From Semisulcospira habei (lineage: Eukaryota; Mollusca; Gastropoda; Semisulcospiridae): a stretch of 64,000 bases of DNA. The stretch spans positions 168,176,136-168,240,135 of the forward strand of contig BTPG01000007.1 of assembly GCA_036245525.1 (NCBI GenBank), read 5' to 3'. A program made the position numbers and the translations under genes. Positions 45,923-58,142 of this stretch are shown piece after piece. The notes under the pieces were generated by a model. It was given only the letters and a program-made list of their open reading frames with translations, made no database searches and was not told where the DNA came from. Positions within the stretch are counted from its first letter, which is position 1; every line of letters starts with the position of its first letter.

Positions 45923-45996
45923 TTATTTGATAGATTGACTGACTGACTGACTGATTGATTGGTTGTTGGTTGATTGATTGATTGATTGATTGATTG
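45923..45996. repeat. GATT/GACT tetranucleotide block upstream of peptide gene copy 1
   Basis: ATTGACTGACTGACTGATTG and GATTGATTGATT units. Equivalent blocks lie upstream of copy 2 (50745-50955) and copy 3 (54725-54905). Confidence 0.85.
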
Positions 45997-46014
45997 AACG
46001 TGCAGAGCACAGGC

Positions 46015-46118
46015 GCGGGATGATCGTTGTGTCATTGCTCCTAACACAGGTCGTAGAAAATGGTACTATTTACTACCACCCGTATTAGGAGCAATGACGT
46101 AACGATCATCCCGCGCCT
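46015..46118. repeat. Hairpin of a separate family
   Basis: GCGCGGGATGATCGTTGTGTC and its imperfect complement GACGTAACGATCATCCCGCGC flank a 40-bp centre; ends 130 bp before the ATG of peptide gene copy 1. Confidence 0.75.
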
Positions 46119-46249
46119 GTGGTGCAGAGTGTGACCAACTAGGTGGAAGACGTATGAAGTGGTGTCGACCAATACATCTAAAAAATGTTTAAACGTTAAC
46201 AGTCCTCTGACGATCAACGGCATCTAACCGGAGTCATCGTCCCTGCAGC

Positions 46250-46340
46250 ATGAATCACTTCACACTTCACGTGACTTTGTTGGTTTCTCTGGTGACCTTG
46301 ACCTTCATAATCCGGTGTACGTCGGCGTCACCAGTTGCTG
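46250..46340 (+). CDS. Secreted peptide family, copy 1, exon 1 (signal peptide)
   Basis: ATG and 30 codons reading MNHFTLHVTLLVSLVTLTF followed by a short polar stretch and SASPVAG, then GTAAGT, phase 1. A typical signal peptide with predicted cleavage near the SAS-P region. Exon length (91 nt) and end phase equal copy 2; copy 3 is 9 nt shorter. The 5' flank shares AAAATGTTTAAA and ATCAACGGCATC-like blocks with copy 2. Confidence 0.75.
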
Positions 46341-46784
46341 GTAAGTACAGCCGGTTATTCTGGCTCAGGAACACGTTGAGGAGCTATTCCTAAATCAGGT
46401 CAAGTTAGTTAGTTTTTTGGGTTTAACGCCGAGCAGGCAACTAAGACCATCTCACTGCGGTAAATCAGGTCAAGAAAAGTAGAGGATGTACGTTGAAAGG
46501 TCACAGGAAAGTTTTTGTTCTGTTCTCGCTTGTGAAAGCGGTGGAGGGCAGAGCGAAAAGTTTGCAGGGACATCTATGGGTAATCGCAGTGATCATTGCG
46601 GCTTGCGGCATTTTCGTCACAAATTCCACACCCAAAAGTGTGACTGCTAAGCCTGTACAACGCAAAGACAATCCCAACACACATTAGAAAGACACGCGTG
46701 TTTCTTTATTTGCTAGGATTTTCCATCTTCTCCTAATAGTCATACAGTTGCAAAAACTGGCGTTGTTAAGAAAACAACATCTTA

Positions 46785-46895
46785 TTAGGAAGAGGCATAC
46801 CCGCTAACCCTTTGGCTGTTGGTAGCGCTTTTTGTCGCGATGATTCCTACAGGAATCATCGCGACAAAAAGCGCTACCCACAGCCAAACGGATGA
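46785..46895. mobile_element. F3 hairpin MITE, in the intron of peptide copy 1
   Basis: TAACCCTTTGGCTGTTGGTA pairs with TACCCACAGCCAAACGG through GCGCTTTTTGTCGCGATGA. Confidence 0.8.
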
Positions 46896-47392
46896 ACTAC
46901 TGCAGCCAGTTATAGAGCCCCGAAGGCGCAGGCAGCTCAGCATCCAGCTAAAGACAGCGAGGGGAACGGCCAGGTCGTGAGTTCTATCCACGGTCCCGGC
47001 CCCAGTTAGTTAGTTAGTTATTTGGGTTTAACGCCGAGCACCGGCCCCAGTGGTTTGCCTCGCAATCCAGGACAAAAGAGAACTTGCCCTTTAGCAAGTC
47101 CGCCGAAAGTGGCACACGTTGCTGTGCGCATGCATTTATTAATGTTCAGGTTGTACTCAATAGTTCGGTCCGTCCATTGGCACTATTATGGAGTGGACGC
47201 GAACTAATAAACCAAGCGTCATGTTTCAGGAAAATCAACTCAGTCCACTGCCACCTCCCATACACTGTTTTCTATGTACGTAGTCAGCTTACTTTTACCT
47301 ATTTTATCCCCTTAGCTGCCAGAGAGCGCAAATTTCGCGTCTGGAACCACTACACACTAACCGACATTAGCGTGAACAAAAAATCTAAAAGG

Positions 47393-47490
47393 GACCAAAA
47401 AGAGTCGTAAATCCTCATGAGCCCCCGCGAATGCGCGGGGTCTCAAGAGGGTTTATGTCGTAGCGATCGCTTTGTCCCGACAGTTTAGGG
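47393..47490. repeat. F2 hairpin core
   Basis: AAATCCTCATGAGCCCCCGC pairs with GCGCGGGGTCTCAAGAGGGTTT; mutated. Confidence 0.55.
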
Positions 47491-47604
47491 GTTAAGCCCA
47501 AATTCATTCGCTAATGCAAGTCAGTCTCAGTGTTACGCGCATCAGAATATCGCGAAATCGAAAACAACGCGGTCATGTCTGTGAACTAAAAAGTAGATAT
47601 CCAT

Positions 47605-47835
47605 TGAGCAAAGAGTCCTCTGGCCGATATCAACCTTAACTGGCCCGCGCACGAGCCAGCTAATGCTTGCGTCGGCCTGAAAACTGTTTGCTTACTGGGT
47701 GGTTGTTTTTTTCTTTCTTTCCAAGCCTGTGCACCACAGTAACGCCAACCCAATGCGCCTTATGTCAACAGCGGCCGACGTAGGCCCGATGACCTTTTGC
47801 GCATTGGAAACGCCAATAACGCGGCCAGTTTTGAT
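47605..47835. repeat. F5 hairpin fragments
   Basis: One hairpin at 47605-47695 (GGCCGATATCAACC.. and GCTTGCGTCGGCC) and a half-arm at 47770-47800 (GCGGCCGACGTAGGCCCGATG). Confidence 0.5.
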
Positions 47836-47900
47836 GACTCCCAGGTATCGCGCTGCAAGGAGGCCGTCCTGATTACCTATGACTTTTACGTCTGTTTCAG

Positions 47901-48069
47901 ACCTGAAATCAGAGCAAGCTGATCACAGGACATCACAGGCAGACAGCGTCGCCAGGCTTCACTTTCAAGCAGAATCAAAGACTTAATAAAGATACCGCCC
48001 TGCTTTTGTGTCAAAGCACCGTGCCCTTGTGATGGCCCGGTCTATCCGAATCAGCCATTCCTCGTTTAA
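47901..48069 (+). pseudogene. Secreted peptide family, copy 1, exon 2 (frameshifted)
   Basis: Follows a TCTGTTTCAG acceptor and begins with the family's conserved start (GACCTGAA..). Compared with copy 2, one base is missing around 47923-47931, before the furin-like site. In the phase set by exon 1, translation stops at 47986 and yields no cysteine peptide. The alternative frame downstream keeps the same four-cysteine spacing as copy 3 and ends at 48067-48069, where the stop is supplied by the TTAA end of an inserted F1 hairpin. It could be a pseudogene, an assembly error, or a gene using another splice site. Confidence 0.6.
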
Positions 48070-48268
48070 CCCATTTTGCCCCGACGCCCTGCACCAGGCG
48101 ACGGCTCGACCATGATAATTCAAGGGTGGTGCCAGATTAGCTTGGCGCCACCAGGCGCCAAGCTAATCTGGCACCACCCTTGAATTGACATGGTTGATCC
48201 ATTCCCTGCCACGGGTACATAACCGTTAAGTGACACATTCAATGCGGCCTGGGGTAATTGGGTTAAAC
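48066..48268. mobile_element. F1 subfamily B hairpin MITE at the 3' end of peptide copy 1
   Basis: TTAACCCATTTTGCCCCGAC to GGGGTAATTGGGTTAA with arms around GGCGCCACCAGGCGCC. Its left TTAA falls exactly at the end of the coding-like sequence of copy 1. Confidence 0.85.
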
Positions 48269-48276
48269 AGTTCCTT

Positions 48277-48410
48277 AACCCCTTTACTGCTGAGAAAATG
48301 TAAACAGAGAACACGATGCAACTGCCAGATGAATAACTCCTCATGCGCGTCTTGCTGACACCACTTTAAGTCTATGTTCCTTCCTGGAAGGGCTGCGACT
48401 GCCAGCGTGT
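48277..48410. repeat. F2 fragment
   Basis: TTAACCCCTTTACTGCTG start and TGCTGACACCACTTTAAGTC inner flank; the hairpin core is deleted. Confidence 0.5.
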
Positions 48411-48534
48411 GCAGTCGCTAGTGTTTCACAATGTGATATGAAGATCAGACAGACTGAGGGATGATTAGGAGCTGCTGTCTCTAGCGTTTTATTCCATGTA
48501 CGACATACTGTAAAGTGTGTCTCTTTCACTTTTC

Positions 48535-49196
<662 letters not shown>

Positions 49197-50745
49197 TACG
49201 TGTGTTCGTGTGTTCGTGTGCTCGTGCACTGTGTGTGAACTTACTCTGACCTCTCCTCCCTCCACACCTGCTGTTTATCCATCACGCCACTTTGACATTA
49301 GCAGATTGTTTATTAATATCTGATTATGTTAAATACACATGGGTCAGTTATTGAGTTTTAACGCCGAGCAGACTACAAGGCCATCTGACACACATGACCG
49401 CTCAAAGGCATACACTAAACGTCGTTGAACAATCATCACGCACGATTTATAAACCTTAATTATGCAGGCAATATCACACGCACATCCAGTTTATATCAAC
49501 CCTTCATCTACCTTGTTTTCATATCGCTCTTTCACCCATGATTCATCAATTGATCTATAACGTGTTAGGGTTCATGTCGCACTTTTAACCAGGTGGTATC
49601 CTGTAAAGCCCGAACTAAATGTGCATCTCTTGCTTACATCTGGGGAAGAAAAAACCAACAACAAAAAAACACTTGATAGTAAAGCGATCTGCTCCAGGGC
49701 GAGCTGTGTTGTTAACTCATTGGAGACGTGCCGCCTCCGGATACGCGGCATAAGCCGCGTATCCTGAGGCGGCACGTCTCATATGAGTTAAACTTTGCCT
49801 ATACAATGGGTTATCAATGTTTGCTGGCCACAACTATAGGACGCTTCTACGCAATCTGAGTAAACACACGTAACGGAGGTTTGTACTGGCACGAGCTCGT
49901 GCAACTCTCTTACGTACTAATGAGAAGAAAAGCAGACGCATGTTTCATTTCACAACGTTCAGGCTTCATAGCTTAGCGGCCCTTTCTTGCAGCACTATTG
50001 GCAAACATATGCTACGAATGTCTATACAGGACAGATTGCCAAAACTATGAACTCTTTCTTGCCTGGAGCATGTCGCTTTAAACATTAACTCATTCGAGAC
50101 GTGCGGCCTAAGGATACGCGGCGCCACGTCTCGAATGAGTTAATCACCAGTGAAATAGAATGAAGCAAACTACCGCTGTCTGAATACAGAATCAAACCAT
50201 GAAGATCATGATACAGGAGACGGTCACAGGCCGCTTTAATCTATTTGGAGTATGTTGTTTTTGTCCGTGAATGAGGGGGAAATACATTAGTAAGCGAAAT
50301 GTCTTCGGGCCGACGATGGCCGTCACTGGCCCGCGCACGGCTGTGCGCGGGCCAGAGATGGCCGACGCGGCCCGACTACTCCGCGCTTACTGCGATGCTG
50401 TGACCGGACAATAGGTTGGCGGTAAAGCAAACAGCAAAAGCCGGTCAGCAGGTCGCAATCTGCTGTATAAAGAGGCGGCGTTTTCCAGTACTTCCAGTTA
50501 TCTGTAAGTGGTTTTAGCGGTCATTTACAACTTCCAAAAAAGTGAGCTTATTAAAAGTTTCTTCTATGTCTAGAAGAGACTTTTTAGGATGGGACGCGGT
50601 GGGGCAATTTCAGTCGAATGCCCTTGACATCAAAGGCGTGCAGACCTCGGCGACTGACAGTGAAGTGACACAATAGAAATTACGTCATGTTTAGCTACAC
50701 TAACCGCGCTGCTGAACGTACATTTGGCGCGATGCGTGGTGTCTG
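49197..50745. other. Spacer between peptide copies 1 and 2
   Basis: Holds F4 hairpins (49711-49790; a short one at 50091-50142 with TTAACTCATTCGAGACGTGC) and an F5 hairpin at 50295-50395 (GGGCCGACGATGGCCG, GCCCGCGC centre). No recognised gene. Confidence 0.6.
49711..49790. mobile_element. F4 hairpin MITE, complete
   Basis: TTAACTCATTGGAGACGTGC to GCACGTCTCATATGAGTTAA, with centre GCGGCATAAGCCGC; an 80-bp near-perfect hairpin bounded by TTAA. Confidence 0.85.
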
Positions 50746-50955
50746 CGTAATTGATTGATCGATTGACTGACTGACTGATTAATTGATTGACAAACTAACT
50801 GACTGACTGACTGATTCATTCATGAATGAGTGTGTGCATGGTGCCCGCGTGATTAATTGATTGATTGATTGACTGACTGACTAATTATTTGATTGATTTA
50901 TTGATTGATTGACTAACTGACTGACCGACTGACTGATTCATTCATTGGTTGATTA
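50745..50955. repeat. GATT/GACT tetranucleotide block upstream of copy 2
   Basis: Imperfect GATT and GACT units; equivalent position to those before copies 1 and 3. Confidence 0.85.
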
Positions 50956-51095
50956 CCGCAGAACGTGACAAACACGATAAACTAGGCGGGACATCGCCAT
51001 TTATTATCAACGTATATATTTTAAAATGTTTAAAGCAATAACAGTCTTCTGTATAGCTATCAACAGCATCGATCTAGAGCCATCGCCGCTGCAAC

Positions 51096-51731
51096 ATGAA
51101 TCGTTTCACATTTCAAGCGATACTGGTGGTTTTTCTGGTGACCTGGAACGTCATAATCCTCTCCACGTCGGCTTCACCATTTGCTGGTAAGTACATATCT
51201 TTGGCTCAATATGAAGTTTATCTCATTCTCCCCGACGGCCAGATTTCCCAAAGTTTGTAGGCGTCATCTAATGACTAAGCACAAGTTGCAGGAGATAGAT
51301 CGACCATGATAACTCAAGGGTAGTGCCAGATTAGCTTGGCGCCGACAGGCGCCAAGCTAATCTGGCACTACCCTTGAGTTATCATGGTCGAGCCATCTCC
51401 TGCTGTAGTGCGTCAGGACTGAATGGGTTATAGCTATTCCTAAGTAGGAATCAGGTCAAGAAAAGTAGAGAGTGTCCCTTGAATTGTGCCTGCGAACTTC
51501 TTGCGTCGACCGACCGAAGCGCATTTTTGTCTACTGTATTGAAAATACGGTAGAATTTGGGATCGGGCTGGCCGGAGCGCGTTCCGTAGAATGCGAAAGA
51601 CATAACAGGCGGGCGGGGTTCATGGTCAGGCAAAGAAGTAACGAGATAAAAATGACGTCACAACAGCTACTCTAACCTTGCTGTTAAACATCGTTTTGGC
51701 GCAAAGCGCTGTAGGTGCGCATGTATGTATA

Positions 51732-51817
<86 letters not shown>

Positions 51818-53265
51818 CACGAGAATCTCCGGTATATATGTACGCACAACCTTGACACTTGGCGAAATACTTTTTCAAGGGGTGGCTAAGGGAGCCTCCG
51901 AGTATATTGTAATTTTATGTCTCATTGAAGACATAAAAGACCGTTTATAGAAAGTCGGATGACCCAGATTAGAGCCTGCAATTTTGATATTATGCACTTT
52001 AAATTTTAGATGAGGCTAGTTTGTAGAAAGACATTAGATCCTACGTTCGTTAGCCGGCTTTGTACCTCTTCAACCTTTTCGAAAATACTTGAAAAGTTCA
52101 ATGCGGAAAAAATGGCAAAAGTAAGACTCCTTAGTTTCATCAGAAGAGTCATACAGTGACGGTGACGTAAAAAACACCAAACGAGTCAGTGTTCCTATTG
52201 ACCCAAATCATAGCACGTCAGTGTTTTACTTGTGTATAAGCTGGCGGAATGTTCTCCTTCATCTAGGAAGACAGTCTATCTATTTTTGTATGGTATTTGC
52301 GAACGTATTGTGGAAAAGGTGGAATATGCATGCAAGCTCGTACAGAATAGGCTTTGTGGGCATGGGCTATTCCACCTCAGTTAATCTTCAAATGCCTGTG
52401 GCTACGCCAGCCCACAGAACGTATAACCGGTAGGATGCACCGTGTGTCTGCCGTCTGTGTTCGTGTGTGCCATTCTGCCGATTGTCTTTGTGTGTGCCAT
52501 TGCCGTGCGGATCAGGCCAGGGCGGGGGTTGGGGGGGGGGGGTAGGCGTCAACGTTTTCAATAATAATTAGTTCATTTTTGCATGTTTTGAAGCCACTAT
52601 TTACTCCCATCCAACATTCAGCCCTGGAAGAGGCTGTGTGGAACAAAGCAGTCAGACCTGAAAGTGGCTGCGTGCCTTTCGGATGAGTGAAGTGAAACAT
52701 CAAATTCGTCACTGAGTACACGGCGTCGTGAAATCAGCGATGCCATGACGTGAAGCTTACAGTGACGTCAATTTACTGCTGGTTCTATTCTTCTTCAGAA
52801 TTCCTGTCGCTACTCCAGCCTAGAGACCGTACTACCGCCGGGAAGCGGCGTGTGTGTTGGTCAGATTTTTGGCTTAGAGAGGAGACAAATGGTTCAGAAG
52901 AATAAGCTTACAAATATGACCAACTCTGAATGTCCCCAAAAGAAAAACGCACGTGAGCTGCAAACAATACGGTAGACCTTGGGGTGAAATCCTCATCTTG
53001 TCATTTGTTAATATTGACTTTTCAATTGTATGTTTCAGACTTGAATTCTGAGAAAGCTGCAGAGGAAGACATCACAGGCAGAGAGCGTCGCTACCAACCA
53101 CGTCCAGTCACCACACCTTATCCATCTCCAGTCACGGAATCCACGGTTTCCGGGCAAGCAAGTGTGGTGACTAGCCCTACCCGAAATGTTAAAAGAAGTT
53201 CCGTGCTTAACCGACTCACAGCTAGTGGACTCAAAATGCTGTCTTTGAAAGCAAGGCAGATTTAA
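51096..53265 (+). CDS. Secreted peptide family, copy 2 (exons 51096-51186, 53039-53265)
   Basis: Exon 1 encodes a signal peptide (MNRFTFQAILVVFLV..., ending SASPFAG) with a phase 1 GTAAGT donor. Exon 2 follows TATGTTTCAG and reads DLNSEKAAEEDITGRERR, an acidic propeptide ending in a furin-like RERR. The part after RERR is 57 residues, Pro/Ser/Thr-rich, has no cysteine and includes a second dibasic site (NVKR) before a basic, amphipathic-looking tail (SSVLNRLTASGLKMLSLK...). About 106 residues in all. Pro-region identity with copies 1 and 3 shows common origin, while the C-terminal peptide is unlike copy 3. Role unknown: a hormone-like, antimicrobial or toxin-like peptide are all possible. Confidence 0.7.
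51211..51431. mobile_element. F1 subfamily B hairpin MITE in the intron of copy 2
   Basis: GACGGCCAGATTTCCC flank; arms around GGCGCCGACAGGCGCC. It is absent from the matching intron position of copy 1, where the GCTATTCCTAA and AGGTCAAG blocks are close together, so it is a later insertion. Confidence 0.85.
51520..52350 (-). repeat. Repeat R1, copy 4, in the intron of peptide copy 2
   Basis: Inverted match to 5150-5972, including the palindrome end, a GT microsatellite (51733-51815) at the R1 internal site, and the TGCATGCAAGCTCGTA end. Confidence 0.75.
52720..53010 (+). repeat. Repeat R2, copy 3 (partial)
   Basis: Shares GCTTAGAGAGGAG, GAGCT(C/G)CAAACAATACGGTA and GGGATGAAATCC-like blocks with 500-640. 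It ends about 30 bp before exon 2 of peptide copy 2. Confidence 0.7.
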
Positions 53266-53319
53266 CACGGAACAATCCATTCACCCCACGGATATGAATA
53301 GAAACAAGATCAGGGTATG

Positions 53320-53460
53320 ATCAGGTCAGCAAGAGGCAAAGAACATCATGAACCCCCGCAGATCACTAACTTACCATAGATGCAGGGCCTCACGAGGCTC
53401 TTTGCCTCTTACAGGTGGGTGGCTTTCCCATCTTTTCCTGTCAGTGAAGGGGTCAATCTC
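53320..53460. repeat. F2 hairpin, degraded
   Basis: GCAAGAGGCAAAGAACATCATGAA and GGCCTCACGAGGCTCTTTGCCTC arms, imperfect centre. Confidence 0.5.
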
Positions 53461-53697
53461 TTCCTTAAACAGCCAGTCCGACCAATCGCTGCTCGAGCGA
53501 TACTCTGTATTATAATGTGTTTACGAAACAAGACAGACCGTCTGAGGGATGAATATGAACATGATACTGTCTCTTGTGTTTTATTCAATATACGAAATAT
53601 ACTGCAAAGCGGGCCTCTCTTCCTTTTATTGTTTCCATAAAAGCGCATCGAAAAGGCTTTTCTGTGTGTATTTAATGTGTGTGTATTCGTGTGCATT

Positions 53698-53797
<100 letters not shown>

Positions 53798-53809
53798 TAT
53801 AGCGAAGAT

Positions 53810-53914
53810 GACCCTTTCAGCTTCACTTTCAAGCAGGATATATCGCCTGATGTCCGGACCACATCCGCATCTCGTGTTTCTGTCCCGGAAGTGTCACTGG
53901 ATGTCTCCATCTAA
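53810..53914 (+). other. Possible extra exon or relic of the peptide family
   Basis: TTTCAG followed by CTTCACTTTCAAGCAG (53820-53835) matches a segment of copy 1 exon 2 (about 47958-47973). The frame after it is open and ends in TAA at 53914. It may be a relic of a cysteine-peptide exon lost from copy 2, or chance. Confidence 0.3.
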
Positions 53915-54724
53915 ATGAAATCTTACCGGGTTTACCGCTTTATTTTTTTTCATTTTTATTTTTATTTTTTATTTATTTATTTTTTTTTTTTTGGGGGGGG
54001 GGGGTCGCTGAACCAGGACTCGTCCGGTAAGCTCAAAGACCTCGTGCCGACGCCTGCCATCAGTGGTCCGGACCGCACAGTTGTGTGCGGTTCACCGAGG
54101 GCTGATGCCGGCACGAACGCAGTGCGCTCAATGGGACTACAGGGAGTTTGTGACAGTACTATATAATTATGTTTGCGGTAAAAACAAATGGCCATGTCCG
54201 GGCCAGCAGGATGTGTGCAACGTAGCATATAAACACACCGCAATTCCCACGTAGTGTAAATCGCTAAGGCTCCTGTGGCTGTGCAGTACACAAAGGTAGG
54301 CGGGTTTGTTTAGCTATGCAAACGCTAACTGACGTTCATCTCTGTTCTGTATTTATATGAGAGAAAATTCGAACTGAGAAAGAAGCACGCTTAGACTGAA
54401 CAATTACAACACAATTATGTAATTTAATTTAAATCAATATTAATTTAATTATTTAATTTAAATCATTTGTGTTGTAATTGTTGTTTAGCCTGTTTTTCTT
54501 TATTTGGATTTTCAGTTTTGTATTTTAAACGCCTGGCAGTCCTCTTTGTGTTCTGGATTGTGTGTTTATTCGCGCTGCATATTTGTTTAACTCATTCGAG
54601 ACGTGCCGCCTCCGGATACGCGGCAAAAGCCGCGTATCCGGGGGTGGCACGTCTCGAATGAGTTAATTCAAGGCGTTTTTTGACAGACTGGCTGACCGAC
54701 ATGACGCCGTGACCTGCAGACTGA
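53915..54724. other. Spacer between copies 2 and 3
   Basis: T/G tract at 53941-54004, an F5 hairpin at 54037-54130 (GTGCCGACGCCTGCC and GGCTGATGCCGGCAC), and an F4 hairpin at 54588-54666 (TTAACTCATTCGAGACGTGC to its complement). No recognised gene. Confidence 0.6.
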
Positions 54725-54905
54725 CTGATTGATTGATTTCACTGACCGACAGATCGACCGACCGACTGACTGACTGAATGTCTGACTGATCTAACTGACT
54801 GACTGGATGGATGAATGAATGAATGAATGAATGAATGAATGAATGATCTGACGGAGTGGCGGACGGACGGAATGACTGATGGACCGATTGACTGATTGTT
54901 CAATG
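54725..54905. repeat. GACT/GATT/GAAT tetranucleotide block upstream of copy 3
   Basis: Same position as the blocks before copies 1 and 2. Confidence 0.85.
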
Positions 54906-55142
54906 ACACAGACAGAATAATAACTGAATAATAAGTACATGGTATCAGCGTATCAGCAAGTGCATTTATCTGTTTAATCCGTGCTACTGACGATACAGCT
55001 CAGCGGAGGAGACACATAATTATAGACGCATCTTTTCCGCAGAACGGTATCTCCAGTAGCAGTCATGGTGTTCAAACTCTGTAACTGACTTACATTACTT
55101 TAACATCTAGAGCAGCTAAAAGGAGTCATCTTTTCCGGAACA

Positions 55143-56924
55143 ATGAAAGTCTTCACCTTGCACGCGATACTGTTGGTGACCTTGACCGTGGCTGTCTTGT
55201 CCACATCAGCGTCACCAGTTGTCGGTAAGTGCCGGGTTCTGTGGGTCACTTAGTTTAACCCCTTGACAAATGCTGACGATATTGGTCGGCGGGAAGGACG
55301 TCACTACCTAACTACGTAATTACGTCAATAACCTAACTACATAACTACGTCAATACTTAAGTACGCAACTACGTAACTACGTAACTAACTAACTATGTAA
55401 GACGCATCTTTTCCGCTGAACGGTATGGTCAGGGTTAAAGGGGACCAGAGGCCAGTACAACAGTCTGTGGTCCAACACACCGACATCAACTAGCAGAAAA
55501 TATTAGCATTTCGGCCACAATAGGGTATTGAGAAGCATTCGTGACGTCAGGTACATTCTCAACAATAAGATAACTAAGATATGTTACAGAATGGTGTAAT
55601 GACGTCACAAATGCTTTTTTCAATACTTCATTGTGGCCAAACTATTCTTCTGATTTAAAAACAATCTTTCTACTTGCTGATTTTGTTGTATTAGAATACA
55701 CAATCAATCCATAGGCTGTGTTCACTTCGGGTCTCTTTTATAAACAAAGAAGAGTTATCCGTGTCTGAACCAATTAAGTACAAGACAGTATTGCCCCTTG
55801 AAGGCGGGGGCGTTGCAAATAATCTGCAGCCCTGGGCCGTTTGACTTGATGAACAAGTCTGATATTGCCCCGCCCGGCACTGATGATGAGAGCTAAACTG
55901 TAACACTCTTGCTTTACAAAGTTAAATAATAATAATAATAATTACAATATTTGTAATGCGCTTATCTTATAATAATTATAACTCTAAGCGCGCACTCACA
56001 ACTCGCGCACGCATGCGCACGCTTTAGACAATGACTCACGTACCACAAATAATGAAATACATTACGACGGTCAGCTTGCGGTGGAAAGTGTGGTGATATA
56101 GTGCTAAAACTGTTGAAAGAGGTGAGTTTTGAGGGCGGACTGGAAGGAGGAGAGAGAGTGTTTCTGACGAAGAGAGAGTGGGAGAGTGTTCCAGGTGGAT
56201 GGACCGTAGACGGAGAAGGAGCGGGGGCCGAAAGTGTTGAGTTTGGTGCGAGGGATGTGAAGGCGGAGAGGGTCAGAGGCAGAGCGGAGAGAGCGGGAGG
56301 GTGTGTAGGGGTGAAGTAAGTTGGAGAGATAGGCAGGAGCGCAGTTGTTCAGGGATTTGTAGCAGAGAGACAGAATTTTGTATTGGATGCGTTGGAGCCT
56401 CAACCCCTTCACACCCCCGCCCCTCTATCGCCCATTAACCCCCTAACCCTGCTTCTTCGTTAACCGGGGCCCCTTGTGCATGCAGCCTCCGGTACTATTA
56501 ACCCCCTGACTGCCGATATGTATTGAATACAACCGCAAGAGGCATTGATCCTCATAAGCCCTTGCAGTCGCTAAGGCTTATGAGGATCTCTGCCTCCTGC
56601 TGAAACCCCTTTGTGTCCACGTTCTGTTGATGTCCCGGGATCCTTGACGTTGAATTTACACAGAGTTCAAAAACACAATCAGCGTCCACTGGCGGTAATG
56701 GGGTTAAGTCCAATTTCATTCGCTAAATCTCACCTTTGCTTCTTCTTCTAAATATTTCAGACTTGCATTCTGAAGCAGCTGCGAAGGAAGAGAGGACAGG
56801 CAGAGAGCGTCGCCAGGCAGACGACAGGATAAGGATACCCACCTGCATTTGTGTCAAACCACCGTGTCCCTGTGACGGTCCAGTCGACGACAACTGGCCT
56901 TTCCCCGTGCCAGTGATACAGTAG
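55143..56924 (+). CDS. Secreted cysteine peptide precursor, copy 3 (exons 55143-55224, 56761-56924)
   Basis: Exon 1 encodes a signal peptide (MKVFTLHAILLVTLTVAVL, then STSASPVVG), phase 1 at GTAAGT. Exon 2 after AAATATTTCAG reads DLHSEAAAKEERTGRERR, an acidic pro-region ending in a furin-like site, then a peptide of about 36 residues with CICVKPPCPC (spacing C-x-C-x4-C-x-C) and a Trp/Pro/Val-rich end. Total about 82 residues; stop TAG; ATTAAA near 56961 may be the poly-A signal. The intact frame makes this the clearest functional member. The signal-pro-mature layout is shared by mollusc venom peptides, neuropeptides and defence peptides; I recognise no specific family. Confidence 0.75.
55225..55924. 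other. Intron of peptide copy 3, first part
   Basis: Has a CTAACTACGTAA-type imperfect tandem tract (55300-55400). No exon recognised. Confidence 0.5.
55925..56400 (-). mobile_element. Non-LTR retrotransposon 3' fragment in intron of copy 3
   Basis: Same 3' end as 1650-2330. The minus-strand frame (56104-56412) carries the RT tail: RIQYKILSLCYKSLNNCAPA and SFSVYGPSTWNTLPLSLRQK, without the frameshift of the first copy. Confidence 0.85.
56495..56706. mobile_element. F2 hairpin MITE, complete
   Basis: TTAACCCCCTGACTGCCG to GGCGGTAATGGGGTTAA; arms GAGGCATTGATCCTCATAAG and CTTATGAGGATCTCTGCCTC. Confidence 0.8.
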
Positions 56925-57067
56925 TATAAAGGCGCGCGCAGGCTGATAGCGGCAGTATACATTAAAGATGAACGAAATTAACAAAAGTATCTAAATAGTT
57001 CAGTCTTTAATTAAGGATATAGGATAGGTTAGTAAACCGGAATAGAGCATAAACTTGGTCACTGTCT

Positions 57068-57287
57068 TAACACATCCTGCCCCAGGACCGAAATCCCCAA
57101 ATTTTGAAGTTGCCCTCTGAGGACTGTATTACGTGACTGACTTCTGGAAACAAATTGAGCGCAATAGTTCAAGGGTGATGCCAGAATAGCTTGGCGCCTA
57201 TGGGCGCCAAGCTATTGTGGCACCACCCTTGAACTATCACGCTAGACCCATGTCTTGCTGTGGTGTGTCGTGGCTGAATGAGTATAT
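57068..57287. mobile_element. F1 subfamily D hairpin MITE
   Basis: TTAACACATCCTGCCCCAGG start, arms around GGCGCCTATGGGCGCC; partner of 30640-30855. Confidence 0.85.
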
Positions 57288-58109
57288 TCCAATGCAATGT
57301 TCAACGTAGATTACATACTGTATCAATATTTCTAAGCGGTATTGGATGGTTTGGCCTAACAGACAGAGAAACTATGCAGCCTATATTATTCACAATGGCG
57401 AAAAACACCTGGGCCTGTAACGAAAGCAGAAGCAGAAACCCCAACGCCAAACACTTGCAACAGACTCAGATTTGTATGTGCCCCCGCAGGGTGAATGGGG
57501 GCATGAATAATCTTCGCCTCTTGATGACCTGATTTTACCTCTAGGTTTGACTGTTTGAAAAGAACAAGGCTTTAGTATGCTCACTTAGCAGCCCGGATCA
57601 CTAACCGCAGGAACATTGACTTGCGTGGGTGGTGCCACTCATAAATGCATCAATCAAACAATGTCAATTATAAGAATAAGAATACGAATAAGAGTACTTT
57701 ATTATCTCGAAAGAGAAATTCGTATAGGTGAGGCGAACGACTGCTTTAACTTTAAGGAGTTGGATAAGCAATCCAGACCAAAAAGGTGACTGCCAAGCGT
57801 GTAATATGCAAAGAAGTACCCAACGGAGAAAGCAACACGCTTAGAAAAGACGGGTACAACACAATTTATTAATATTTCGGGTAAATACCCTTTGTCAAAA
57901 TAGACAAACAAACAAACAGAGAGATTAGCCGCTACTTATCTTCATTGGCAGAAAAAATGTGGCCACCGTTGGGTACTTCTTTAAGAAGTTGGTTACAAGA
58001 GCAATAAATTGGAAACAAAGAAAGAAGACTTGTGTTATAGGCTCACTTTGCGCGCTTACCTACGTTTGTTTTCTTGTGAGTGGTGTGCGTTTGTATGTGT
58101 GTGTGCGTC

Positions 58110-58142
<33 letters not shown>

